Shown here: in pieces, positions 1-6,914 of the stretch | Numbering within the stretch: the first letter of the stretch is position 1 | Layout: the number at the start of each line of letters is the position of its first letter | Assembly: GCA_002306815.1 (NCBI GenBank) | Contig: DBTA01000049.1 | Location: 1-9,364 of the forward strand | From: Dehalococcoidia bacterium UBA1328 | GTDB lineage: Bacteria > Chloroflexota > Dehalococcoidia > Lucifugimonadales > Lucifugimonadaceae | Direction: 5' to 3' | DNA: 9,364 nt | Translations under genes and position numbers: made by a program | Notes under the pieces: model-generated | Databases searched by the model: none | What the model saw: the letters and a program-made list of their open reading frames with translations, nothing else | What the model was told of the DNA's origin: nothing

Positions 1-40
1 GCTAACGCCCCACCTAGCACGATCTTGTTAATCGTACTAC

Positions 41-62
41 CGAGCGATCAAATAGTCGCTCG
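41..62. repeat. Perfect 7-bp dyad upstream of galU
   Basis: CGAGCGA (41-47) and TCGCTCG (56-62) are exact reverse complements around an 8-nt loop (48-55). No T-run follows on either strand, so it is not a classic intrinsic terminator. It lies 32 to 53 bases before the galU -10-like box, where an operator or the tail of an upstream transcript could be. The sequence shows the dyad; any function is inference. Confidence 0.4.
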
Positions 63-93
63 AATGCTTCGTAAATAAGCCCGATATTCCCGT

Positions 94-99
94 TAGAAT
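94..99 (+). promoter_or_regulatory. -10-like box TAGAAT, leaderless-type, for galU
   Basis: TAGAAT matches the bacterial -10 consensus TATAAT at 5 of 6 positions. Six bases (100-105) separate it from the galU ATG at 106, so transcription would begin at or next to the A of the start codon. No Shine-Dalgarno sequence precedes the ATG, which fits a leaderless mRNA. I see no good -35 hexamer at 16-18 nt spacing. CCCGATAT occurs at 80-87 and again at 100-107, flanking the box with a 20-nt period. The same box and spacing recur in front of lepA and, with a TATCAT variant, the amidohydrolase gene. Confidence 0.6.
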
Positions 100-105
100 C
101 CCGAT

Positions 106-984
106 ATGTCATCTCAAACAGGCTCCTCTGCCCCAATTACTAAAGCTGTAATCCCCGTTGGAGGACTCGGCACGCGGTTCCTGCCGGCAACAAGGACGGT
201 GCCTAAACCTTTACTGCCTGTACTGAATGTTCCCGTCATCGAATACGCGGTACGTGAGGCAGCAGCGGCGGGTGTCACTGATATTGCTATCGTGATGTCG
301 CCTGGCATGGAGTCGGTCACAGATTATTTCGGTCATCAGGAAGTTCTAGAACGCGAACTCAAAGCAAGAGAACGTGACGAACTCCTCGAACAACAGCTTG
401 AAATTGCTTCTCTCGCCAATGTGGTGACTCTGTATCAGCATGATCCCAAAGGACCCGGACACGCCATCTTGCAAGCACGAGAATTTTGTGACGGTGAATC
501 ATTTGTCACCATTTTCCCCGACGACGTGATCATCAACGACACATCTGCGACTGAACAGCTAATGCAGGTATATCGAGAACACGGCGGTTCGGTTATCGCG
601 GTGAACAAGGCCGCTGACGAGATCATTCACACCAAAGGTGTGGTTGGTGGTTCGGCGGTTGGTGAGCGTATCGTGGCAGTTGATGAACTGGTTGAAAAAC
701 CATCTCTAGAGGAAGCGCCAAGTAATCTGGCGATTGTCGCACGTTACATTCTCGACAACGCAGTATTCGACTATCTCGCGGAAGAGCACTCAGGGGCCGG
801 TGGAGAAATACAAATAACTGACGCCATCGCCTCTCTACTTGGGAAAAGCCCGATTCACGCCCGTGAGATATCTGGATTCCATGCCGACACGGGAAATCCC
901 GGTGGAATGCTCCAGGCGGCAATACATGTCGCTAAACAGGACCCTGAGCTTCGCGAAATAGTGAAGCAAGCGCTGGGTGACTAG
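106..984 (+). CDS. galU: UTP--glucose-1-phosphate uridylyltransferase (GalU)
   Basis: This cytosolic enzyme joins UTP and glucose-1-phosphate to give UDP-glucose and pyrophosphate, supplying glucosyl units for envelope polysaccharides and glycolipids. The 292-residue product has the usual family length. Visible motifs are the nucleotide-binding loop GGLGTRFLP (19-27) with Lys34 shortly after, KGPGHA (115-120), the FPDD metal/sugar site (137-140), VEKP (196-199) followed by a GalU-like APSNLAIVARYIL stretch, GGEIQITDA (232-240) and DTGN (261-264). The GGEIQ-TDA and APSNLA blocks point to GalU rather than the RmlA or GlmU relatives. The ATG at 106 is chosen because the N-terminus begins just before the first beta-strand and a -10-like box sits 6 nt upstream. 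The TAG stop interlocks with the TAG of the convergent MFS gene in the shared bases CTAG (981-984). Confidence 0.95.
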   Translation: MSSQTGSSAPITKAVIPVGGLGTRFLPATRTVPKPLLPVLNVPVIEYAVREAAAAGVTDIAIVMSPGMESVTDYFGHQEVLERELKARERDELLEQQLEIASLANVVTLYQHDPKGPGHAILQAREFCDGESFVTIFPDDVIINDTSATEQLMQVYREHGGSVIAVNKAADEIIHTKGVVGGSAVGERIVAVDELVEKPSLEEAPSNLAIVARYILDNAVFDYLAEEHSGAGGEIQITDAIASLLGKSPIHAREISGFHADTGNPGGMLQAAIHVAKQDPELREIVKQALGD

Positions 985-2237
985 AGTCGTCTGAGCGATG
1001 GAGAGAACAAAGCGAGCATGCCTGTAGCAACTACTATTGCACCAGCAGCGGCCAACGCCCATTGAACGCCGATTAGTTCGCCCAGAGCCCCGAGTCCGAG
1101 ATGTCCTATCCATCCGAAACCAATGGCGAACACCCAGGCACCGACCGCACGCCCTCGCATTTGATCAGGAACGTTGAGTTGGAGAAGTGTCCACTGCATA
1201 GCGTCGAAAGCCGCTGCTGAAGCCCCAACTCCCATAATCAGCAACAGCGCGATTGCATACGATCCGAATGCTGAAAATGTCGCCAGGAACGTTCCATAGG
1301 CGAACGCTATCCCGATGAGCAACAGTCCCTTTCTCTTGAAATCGCCCAACAACATCAGGAATATCGTGCCGAACATAGATCCGAATCCCGCCATCATTGT
1401 CAGAGTGCCAAGACCTTTTTCGTCGACACTAAGCACTTCTTTTGCCACCGCAGGCATTACTGCACCGTAGGCGAATCCGAATATTTCCACGACCACTGCA
1501 GTAATCAGAATCATTCGAACTATGGGCATCGTCGACATAATTTTCAGGCCGTCTATCGTGTCTCGAACTACTGAACCCGACCTTTGGGCGCCCCCTGCTT
1601 GCAAGTCCTTGTTGGCAAACAATGCCAGAACGCCGCCTAACGCGAACGACGCGCCGGAGGCGAGGAATGTCACAGGCACACCTAAAAGATTGATTGCGAA
1701 ACCAGCTGCGAGAGCGCCCAGCGCACCAATTGCTCGCATTCCCGTCGATTGCACAGCGACCGCGTTCATCCTGATATTTCGAGGAACTGACCCAGTGACC
1801 ATTCCTTGCACAGCGGGCAATTCAAATGAATGACCAACTCCCGAAAAAGCGAGAATCACGAATACAACCCACAGCGGTTCGAGTCCGTTTGCAGTTATCA
1901 GAGCAAGCGCAGATAAAACGATCGCTTTGTAAATCCCTGCCAGCAACATGATATTGCCGCGCGAAAAACGGTCAGCGGCGGCGCCACCAATTGGCGCAAA
2001 AATCAACTGAGGAGCCTGCCTTACAGCGAACGTAGCGGCTGCCAGAAATACAGACTCAGTTTCGTTGAGTACGACCCACCCTGTCGCAAGTCGTTCTCCC
2101 CAGTTTCCGAGAGAAAAGACGACCGAGGCGATCCATACTTTTCGAAAGCGTGGAAACGCGAAAGCGGCGAACGGTCCTCGCGGTCGAGAAAAGGTAGGGG
2201 TATGTGACTTCGAGGAAACTTGCGTTGTCATGCGCAC
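981..2237 (-). CDS. Major facilitator superfamily transporter
   Basis: A hydrophobic 418-residue protein with many alternating membrane-length segments, consistent with a 12-helix MFS carrier in the cytoplasmic membrane. The loop 2-3 signature is present as GGAAADRFSR (84-93), and a cytoplasmic-loop-like PDQMRGRAVGAW (357-368) sits in the second half. The N-terminal run of WIASVVFSLGNWGERLATGWVVL resembles the MFS_3/EntS-like exporters, so efflux of a small molecule is the likeliest role; the substrate cannot be told. The 44-nt gap after lepA on the same strand suggests co-transcription. The start is uncertain: GTG at 2237 or ATG at 2231. A CAGAAT sequence (2246-2241) lies 3 nt before the GTG and 9 nt before the ATG, and no clear Shine-Dalgarno site is seen. 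The gene ends in TAG, overlapping the galU stop. Confidence 0.88.
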   Translation of the reverse strand: MRMTTQVSSKSHTPTFSRPRGPFAAFAFPRFRKVWIASVVFSLGNWGERLATGWVVLNETESVFLAAATFAVRQAPQLIFAPIGGAAADRFSRGNIMLLAGIYKAIVLSALALITANGLEPLWVVFVILAFSGVGHSFELPAVQGMVTGSVPRNIRMNAVAVQSTGMRAIGALGALAAGFAINLLGVPVTFLASGASFALGGVLALFANKDLQAGGAQRSGSVVRDTIDGLKIMSTMPIVRMILITAVVVEIFGFAYGAVMPAVAKEVLSVDEKGLGTLTMMAGFGSMFGTIFLMLLGDFKRKGLLLIGIAFAYGTFLATFSAFGSYAIALLLIMGVGASAAAFDAMQWTLLQLNVPDQMRGRAVGAWVFAIGFGWIGHLGLGALGELIGVQWALAAAGAIVVATGMLALFSPSLRRL

Positions 2238-2281
2238 GCCATTCTGTGCGCAACACTGGAGTTAGTCGATAGACAGAACAG

Positions 2282-4117
2282 CTAATCGAGCGAAAGAACT
2301 GCCATGAAGGCTTCTTGAGGGACTTCGATTGAGCCAACCATCTTCATGCGGCGTTTCTTGCCCTTTTTCTGCTGCTCCAAAAGCTTTCGTTTCCGCGTTA
2401 CGTCACCGCCGTAACACTTCGCAAGAACGTTTTTGCGCAGTGCTTTGACGTTCGTTCGAGCAACAATCTTTCCACCTATTGCTGCTTGGATCGGCACGGC
2501 GAACATTTGTCGCGGGATCAAATCCTTGAGTTTCGAGGTGAGTGCGCGACCCTGGGGAGCTGCTTCGGCTCGGTGGGTAATCATCGAAAGAGCATCTACC
2601 GGCTCGTGATTCACCAGCACATCGAGTTTTACGAGATCGGCAGGACGATTGTCGATCATCGAGTAATCCATCGAAGCGTAACCCTGTGTTCCCGACTTCA
2701 GTTTGTCGTGAAAATCAACCAGGATCTCGCTAAGCGGAATATCGTATTCGAGCATCACACGGGCGTCTCGAACCGTTCCGCCGTCTTCGTCGTTAGAAGC
2801 AGGTTCGAGGTACTCCATCTTCTTGTACTCACCGCGTTTGCCAGTGACCAACTCCATGATCGTGCCGATATAACGACCGGGGGTCACGAGGGTGATATTT
2901 ACCCAAGGCTCCAGAATTGAATCGATCAAGTTTGATTCAGGGAGTTTCGATGGATTATCGATTGTGAACGATTCTCCTGTCTTCATCCGAATTTCGTAGC
3001 TAACGCTCGGAGCGGTGGCGATCAGACCAAGGTCATATTCACGTTCAAGACGTTCCTGAACGATATCCATATGCAACAGACCGAGGAATCCGCAACGGAA
3101 CCCGAAGCCGAGTGCTGCCGAAGATTCAGGTTCGAAAACCAGGGCGGCATCGTTCAACTGAAGCTTTTCAAGTGCGTCACGTAGTTCGGGATAGTCTTCG
3201 CCTTCTGTCGGGAAAATTCCCGTGAAGACCATTGGACTTTGCGGCGCGTATCCAGGTAGCGGCTCGTCGGCGGGGTCAGATGAGACGGTCATAGTGTCAC
3301 CGACTCGGACAGCTTTCACATCTTTTAGACCGGTAGCAACGTATCCGACTTCGCCAGTTTTGAGTCCTTTGGTTTTTTCTAGTACAGGACTGAAAAATCC
3401 CGTTTCGAGGATTTCGGCCTCAACTCCAGTTCCCATGAGTTTTACGCGATCGGATGATTTCAGCGAACCACCCATCGCTCGCACGTATGCAATCACGCCT
3501 TTGAACTGGTCGTACTTCGAATCGAAAATGAGCGCTCGGAATTTTTCTTCAGATTCCCCGGTTGGTGGTTCAACCTGGGTTACGAGTTGTTCAAGAAGCT
3601 CATGAACGCCATCACCCGTTTTAGCCGAGATATTGAGCACTTCGTCTTCGCTGTACCCGAAGGTCTGTTCAAGTTCGTTTAAGACCCGTTCGGGTTCAGC
3701 CGCAGGCATGTCGACCTTGTTTATGACAGGGATGATCTCAAGATCGCTCTCAAGCGCAAGATAGACGTTGGCGATTGTTTGAGCCTGTATGCCCTGCGTC
3801 GCATCAACAAGCAGAACTGCTCCCTCACACGCCGCTAGAGATCGAGATACCTCGTAAGAGAAATCGACGTGGCCTGGTGTGTCGATCAGGTTCAGCTGGT
3901 ACTCGACGCCATTCTCGGCTTTGTACTGCAGTCGAATCGCCTGTGCCTTGATCGTGATACCGCGTTCCTGCTCCAGATCCATGGTGTCGAGGTGTTGGGC
4001 GGTCATGTTTCGCTGCGAGACGGCATCCGTTAGCTCAATGAACCGGTCGGCGAGAGTCGACTTGCCATGGTCGATATGAGCGATGATGCAGAAATTGCGG
4101 ACGTGATCTTGCGACAT
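2282..4117 (-). CDS. lepA: Elongation factor 4 / ribosome back-translocase LepA
   Basis: A translational GTPase that binds the ribosome and acts in initiation, back-translocation or ribosome biogenesis; its exact cellular role is still debated. At 611 residues it is close to the family's usual 595-605. GTPase motifs are all present: G1 AHIDHGKST (13-21), G2 region RGITIKA (52-58), G3 DTPGH (79-83), G4 NKVD (133-136) and G5 SAK (164-166). The C-terminus carries the LepA-specific LAKCYGGDVTRKRKLLEQQ segment, the basic KKGKKRRMK tract and the ending VPQEAFMAVLSLD. These LepA-specific parts exclude EF-G and BipA. The ATG at 4117 gives the family N-terminus VRNFCIIAHIDHGKST at residue 6. A TAGAAT box 6 nt upstream and the lack of a Shine-Dalgarno site suggest a leaderless transcript. 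The stop is TAG, 44 nt before the MFS gene on the same strand. Confidence 0.97.
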   Translation of the reverse strand: MSQDHVRNFCIIAHIDHGKSTLADRFIELTDAVSQRNMTAQHLDTMDLEQERGITIKAQAIRLQYKAENGVEYQLNLIDTPGHVDFSYEVSRSLAACEGAVLLVDATQGIQAQTIANVYLALESDLEIIPVINKVDMPAAEPERVLNELEQTFGYSEDEVLNISAKTGDGVHELLEQLVTQVEPPTGESEEKFRALIFDSKYDQFKGVIAYVRAMGGSLKSSDRVKLMGTGVEAEILETGFFSPVLEKTKGLKTGEVGYVATGLKDVKAVRVGDTMTVSSDPADEPLPGYAPQSPMVFTGIFPTEGEDYPELRDALEKLQLNDAALVFEPESSAALGFGFRCGFLGLLHMDIVQERLEREYDLGLIATAPSVSYEIRMKTGESFTIDNPSKLPESNLIDSILEPWVNITLVTPGRYIGTIMELVTGKRGEYKKMEYLEPASNDEDGGTVRDARVMLEYDIPLSEILVDFHDKLKSGTQGYASMDYSMIDNRPADLVKLDVLVNHEPVDALSMITHRAEAAPQGRALTSKLKDLIPRQMFAVPIQAAIGGKIVARTNVKALRKNVLAKCYGGDVTRKRKLLEQQKKGKKRRMKMVGSIEVPQEAFMAVLSLD

Positions 4118-4123
4118 TTTTAA

Positions 4124-4129
4124 ATTCTA
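4124..4129 (-). promoter_or_regulatory. -10-like box TAGAAT, leaderless-type, for lepA
   Basis: On the minus strand TAGAAT (4129 to 4124) is followed by six bases, TTAAAA, and then the lepA ATG. The hexamer and the spacing are the same as in front of galU. No Shine-Dalgarno motif and no convincing -35 hexamer are visible. The position implies that lepA has its own promoter within the 105-bp gap after the amidohydrolase gene, rather than relying only on read-through. Confidence 0.6.
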
Positions 4130-4222
4130 GTCGCATTTTTCAAGAATTCCCTGCGTGAGAACCGTTGTGTTCGCTGGAATGTGCAGACACCCCAACATAT
4201 CAGCCAGGGTTTCAGCGCAGAA

Positions 4223-5806
4223 CTACCGACCTCTTCGAAGCGCAAGTCCAGGTGTAGCTCCAGTGTTTTCTCCATTCTCGATCACAACTTCGCCGTTCAC
4301 GATCACGTAATCGATGCCTACCGGATAGTGCTTCGGATCATCCTTGGTAGCGTCGGTACGGACTGTGTCGGGGTCGAAAATCACAATATCTGCGCGAAAA
4401 CCGTCTTTGAGAACCCCTCGATCTCGTAGACCCAGTCGTTGAGCGGGGAACGATGTCATTTTCCGAATCGCCTCTGGCAGTTTGAGATGCCTTTCGGCAC
4501 GCACAAACTCCGCCAGCACAACAGGGAAACAGCCGTATGTCCGCGGATTTGGATACTCGCCAAAAAGAATTGCATCCGAAGCGATCATTCCGAAAGGATG
4601 CGACACGAAAGCAGGTAGGGTTTCTGCGTTTGTGCCCGTTCCGACCTCACTAATCCCGAGTCGTTCTTCCAGGAGGAGATCAAACAGCGCATCTGCCGGG
4701 TCTTGTTCTCGCATTTCCGATATTTGAAGGATCGACTTGCCGTCATACTTCTCGTTGTGAGGTTGCCGGAAGTTGTGGAGCCACCGCTCACGCCAGATCG
4801 ATTGAATGTCGGAGCGAACGTTCATATCCCGTTTCATCCGTGCTCGATCATCAGGATCAGAAAGTGCGGCCATAGTTCGTTCGGGTCCACCATCTTTTGC
4901 CCAAAAAGGCAACTGTATCGTTACCGATGTTCCCGAATATGGATACGTGTAACAGTCGAACGTAACGTCAATTCCTTCGTCCCGAGCGTCTTCGACAAGT
5001 CCAAGATAACCGAGATGCGAGCCTTCCCCTTGTTTGGGTTGACGATAGTGAGTCAGGTGAATCGGTATTCCCGACTTCCGACCAATTTCGACCGCTTCTT
5101 CCCACGGAGCATACGTTCCCTGTGACTTCAAAGAAGCGCGTGTGTGGGTGTGATAGAAACCGCCCAACGCTGCCGCTTGCTCGGAGATCGAAATGAGCTC
5201 CTCTGTGGACGCAAACGCACCAGGTGGGTAGTCGAGCCCGGTAGAAATCCCCCATGCACCCTCTTCCATCGACTCACGAATCACCGATTTCATGTTTTCG
5301 ATTTGTGGTTGAGTCGCTGGTTGATCTTCCCATCCGACTGCCCAGATCCGCACCGGAGAGTTACCGAGGATGTACGCTATGTTCACCGCAACGTTTCCGT
5401 CGTACTTGTTCAACAAATCCTGGGTCGACAACCAGTCGGGTTCGGGCGGATACCAGTTCAATCCGGCGTCGAGCCATATGTAACGTTCGAGTTCTTCTCG
5501 GGTTTTAAACGGAGCGTGAGATATGCCGTCAATACCGACCAATTCAGTGGTAACGCCTTGCCGGACCTTGGGATCGTGATGAGGTTCGCCAAGAATAGTC
5601 AGACCGGCATGAGAGTGAAGATCGACGAAACCGGGACATATCACTCGATCTTCAGCATCGATTACCCGTTCCGATTCGTAGTCGTCAGGGCTAACTTTTC
5701 CGCGCTTGATCGTAAGAGTGTTGTTTTCGACGAGCACGGCACCGCGGAACCACGGTGACCCTGTGCCGTCGACGATGCGGGCGTTATGAATTAGGAGTTG
5801 AATCAT
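4223..5806 (-). CDS. N-acyl-D-amino-acid deacylase family amidohydrolase
   Basis: A 527-residue member of the metal-dependent amidohydrolase superfamily, nearest to D-aminoacylases, which hydrolyse N-acyl-D-amino acids; it should be cytosolic, as no signal peptide is seen. It starts with the small beta-sandwich (residues 1-57), then the TIM-barrel with the metal site GFVDLHSH (His64, His66). Candidate active-site residues by alignment from memory are His221 in HTHTR, His253 in LTHYR and Asp411 in IASDAIL. The family PR-YG-FP motif is seen near 421-428, and the closing sandwich includes RADIVIFDPDTV (471-482). The Cys that bridges metal in characterised D-aminoacylases (NCGISLAP context) is Asp93 here (GIDGISHAP), so activity and substrate are uncertain. 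D-glutamate- or D-aspartate-type deacylases and other cyclic-amide hydrolases remain possible. The ATG is preceded by TATCAT-6 nt and no Shine-Dalgarno site. Confidence 0.82.
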   Translation of the reverse strand: MIQLLIHNARIVDGTGSPWFRGAVLVENNTLTIKRGKVSPDDYESERVIDAEDRVICPGFVDLHSHAGLTILGEPHHDPKVRQGVTTELVGIDGISHAPFKTREELERYIWLDAGLNWYPPEPDWLSTQDLLNKYDGNVAVNIAYILGNSPVRIWAVGWEDQPATQPQIENMKSVIRESMEEGAWGISTGLDYPPGAFASTEELISISEQAAALGGFYHTHTRASLKSQGTYAPWEEAVEIGRKSGIPIHLTHYRQPKQGEGSHLGYLGLVEDARDEGIDVTFDCYTYPYSGTSVTIQLPFWAKDGGPERTMAALSDPDDRARMKRDMNVRSDIQSIWRERWLHNFRQPHNEKYDGKSILQISEMREQDPADALFDLLLEERLGISEVGTGTNAETLPAFVSHPFGMIASDAILFGEYPNPRTYGCFPVVLAEFVRAERHLKLPEAIRKMTSFPAQRLGLRDRGVLKDGFRADIVIFDPDTVRTDATKDDPKHYPVGIDYVIVNGEVVIENGENTGATPGLALRRGR

Positions 5807-5812
5807 GGAGAG

Positions 5813-5818
5813 ATGATA
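5813..5818 (-). promoter_or_regulatory. -10-like box TATCAT, leaderless-type, for the amidohydrolase gene
   Basis: On the minus strand TATCAT (5818 to 5813; 5 of 6 to TATAAT) is followed by six bases, CTCTCC, and then the ATG at 5806. No Shine-Dalgarno sequence is present. This is the third gene in the window with a TANNAT hexamer at exactly 6 nt. A short dyad (5820-5835) directly abuts it upstream. Confidence 0.55.
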
Positions 5819-5819
5819 G

Positions 5820-5835
5820 CTCGTGAAACGACGAG
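5820..5835. promoter_or_regulatory. Operator-like dyad next to the amidohydrolase -10 box
   Basis: CTCGT (5820-5824) and ACGAG (5831-5835) are exact inverted repeats around 6 bases. The site starts one base upstream of the TATCAT box on the minus strand, so a bound regulator would cover the promoter spacer. A 5-bp dyad can arise by chance, so the role is only proposed. Confidence 0.3.
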
Positions 5836-5969
5836 ATTATCGCCCTAATTTGATCTATTAAACGTTTCTTTGCTGGGCTTCCCGGCGACCAAATCCGTTT
5901 ACCAAGTCGGTCGAGCTTGATTTACGATTGCGGGACTGTCGACGTCTTCACACCCAGAAAGAACTAATT

Positions 5970-6914
5970 TTGAGCGAGAAAAACTTCAGAGTTGCGGTTA
6001 TTGGCGCTGGCGGAACGGGCGCGTATTACGGAGGCGCACTGGCACGCGCTGGTGCGGATGTGACAATGATCGCGCGTGGTCATCATCTCGAGGCGATCAA
6101 GAGCAAGGGACTCAAACTAAACTCAGCTCTTCTTGGCGACTTTATGGTCAAGTGCAGAGCTACTGACGATATGTCGTCCGTAGACCGCGTCGATCTCGTC
6201 ATTTTCGCTGTGAAAAGCTGGGGTACCGACGCTGCTATCGAGGCGATGAAATCAGGTGGAATGGTTGGCGACGGAACGCTGATCATCTCGACCCAGAATG
6301 GAATCGATAGCGAGCCGGTTCTTTCAGCCGGGTTCGGAGCCGAACACGTTTTGGGCTGTACGGCGACAGTCTCCGCGATGATTACCGATCCCGGTGTGGT
6401 GACCCAGGCTGGTGGCCCCGGTTCTATCGTTCTTGGCGAAATGACCGGTGGTTCCTCAAAGCGTGTGAGTGAATTGGTTCAGCGCTGTGTCGATGCCGGT
6501 CTAGCGGCTGAATCCAACGACAACGTGGAATTGGCACTGTGGATGAAATTCACGTTTATTTGCGCACTTAGTGGAATGACGGCTCTCACTCGCAAGCCGA
6601 TCGGTGAAATTTTCGCCCAACCTTCTACAACCGAAATGTACCGTCAGGTGCTTTCCGAAGTAGCGGCTGTAGCTCGTGGTAAGGGCGTGAAGATCACTGA
6701 AGAAATGGTCGAACAAACCCTGAAGACCACCCAGGCTCGTGAGCCGTTCATCATTGGTTCGATGGGCCACGACCTCATAGCCGGCAATCCAATCGAAATC
6801 GGTCTGCTCAATGCCCGCGTGGTCGAAATGGGAAAGGAGTTGGGCGTACCAACCCCTGCCAACTTCGCCATTGAAGCAGCTCTACGACTTCATGAAAGCG
6901 GTTCGACCGATTAG
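5970..6914 (+). CDS. Ketopantoate reductase (PanE/ApbA) family dehydrogenase
   Basis: The 314-residue product fits the 2-dehydropantoate 2-reductase family, which reduces ketopantoate to pantoate with NADPH in pantothenate synthesis; relatives act on other 2-oxoacids. The Rossmann loop is GAGGTG (12-17), and family positions Lys82 (AVKSW), Asn110-Gly111 (TQNG), Lys193 (WMKF), Ser264 (SMGHD) and Glu276 (PIEIGLLN) are present. The two Asn that follow the catalytic Lys in E. coli PanE (KxxxNxxxN) are Ile197 and Ser201, so a different substrate is possible and no gene symbol is given. The start is taken as TTG 5970 (SEKNFRVAVIGAGG); the TTG at 5928 would add a 14-residue tail untypical of the family. 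An AGAAAGAA 7 nt upstream is a weak ribosome site. It converges with the ThDP enzyme gene, overlapping by four bases. Confidence 0.85.
   Translation: MSEKNFRVAVIGAGGTGAYYGGALARAGADVTMIARGHHLEAIKSKGLKLNSALLGDFMVKCRATDDMSSVDRVDLVIFAVKSWGTDAAIEAMKSGGMVGDGTLIISTQNGIDSEPVLSAGFGAEHVLGCTATVSAMITDPGVVTQAGGPGSIVLGEMTGGSSKRVSELVQRCVDAGLAAESNDNVELALWMKFTFICALSGMTALTRKPIGEIFAQPSTTEMYRQVLSEVAAVARGKGVKITEEMVEQTLKTTQAREPFIIGSMGHDLIAGNPIEIGLLNARVVEMGKELGVPTPANFAIEAALRLHESGSTD

Larger units (their letters stand above)
5807..5969. other. Divergent intergenic region between the amidohydrolase and ketopantoate-reductase-like genes
   Basis: This 163-base spacer must carry the promoters for both directions. Besides the minus-strand -10 box and its adjacent dyad, it holds the 8-bp palindrome AAACGTTT at 5860-5867, whose outer flanks are only partly symmetric. 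A plus-strand TATTAA at 5856-5861 is a weak -10 candidate for the rightward gene; no matching -35 is seen. I see no small gene or RNA here. Confidence 0.5.

Noticed and set aside
1..78. Open frame on the plus strand from the edge to a TAA at 76-78 that could be the tail of an upstream gene.
   Set aside because: Only 25 codons, no recognisable ending, and a minus-strand frame across the same bases is also open. It cannot be assigned.
2229..2243. Tiny ATG-GCG-TGC-GCA-TGA frame whose stop overlaps the MFS ATG (ATGA), considered as a leader peptide.
   Set aside because: Four codons with no ribosome site or attenuator structure; most likely chance.
2486..2920. Long open frames opposite lepA, the amidohydrolase and the ThDP enzyme (for example 2486-2920 and 5144-5758 on the plus strand).
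   Set aside because: They are antisense shadows of strongly supported genes and their translations show no recognisable domains.
5928..5969. Longer start (TTG at 5928) for the ketopantoate-reductase-like protein.
   Set aside because: It adds 14 polar residues before the Rossmann strand, unlike the family, and has no ribosome site or correctly placed -10 box.
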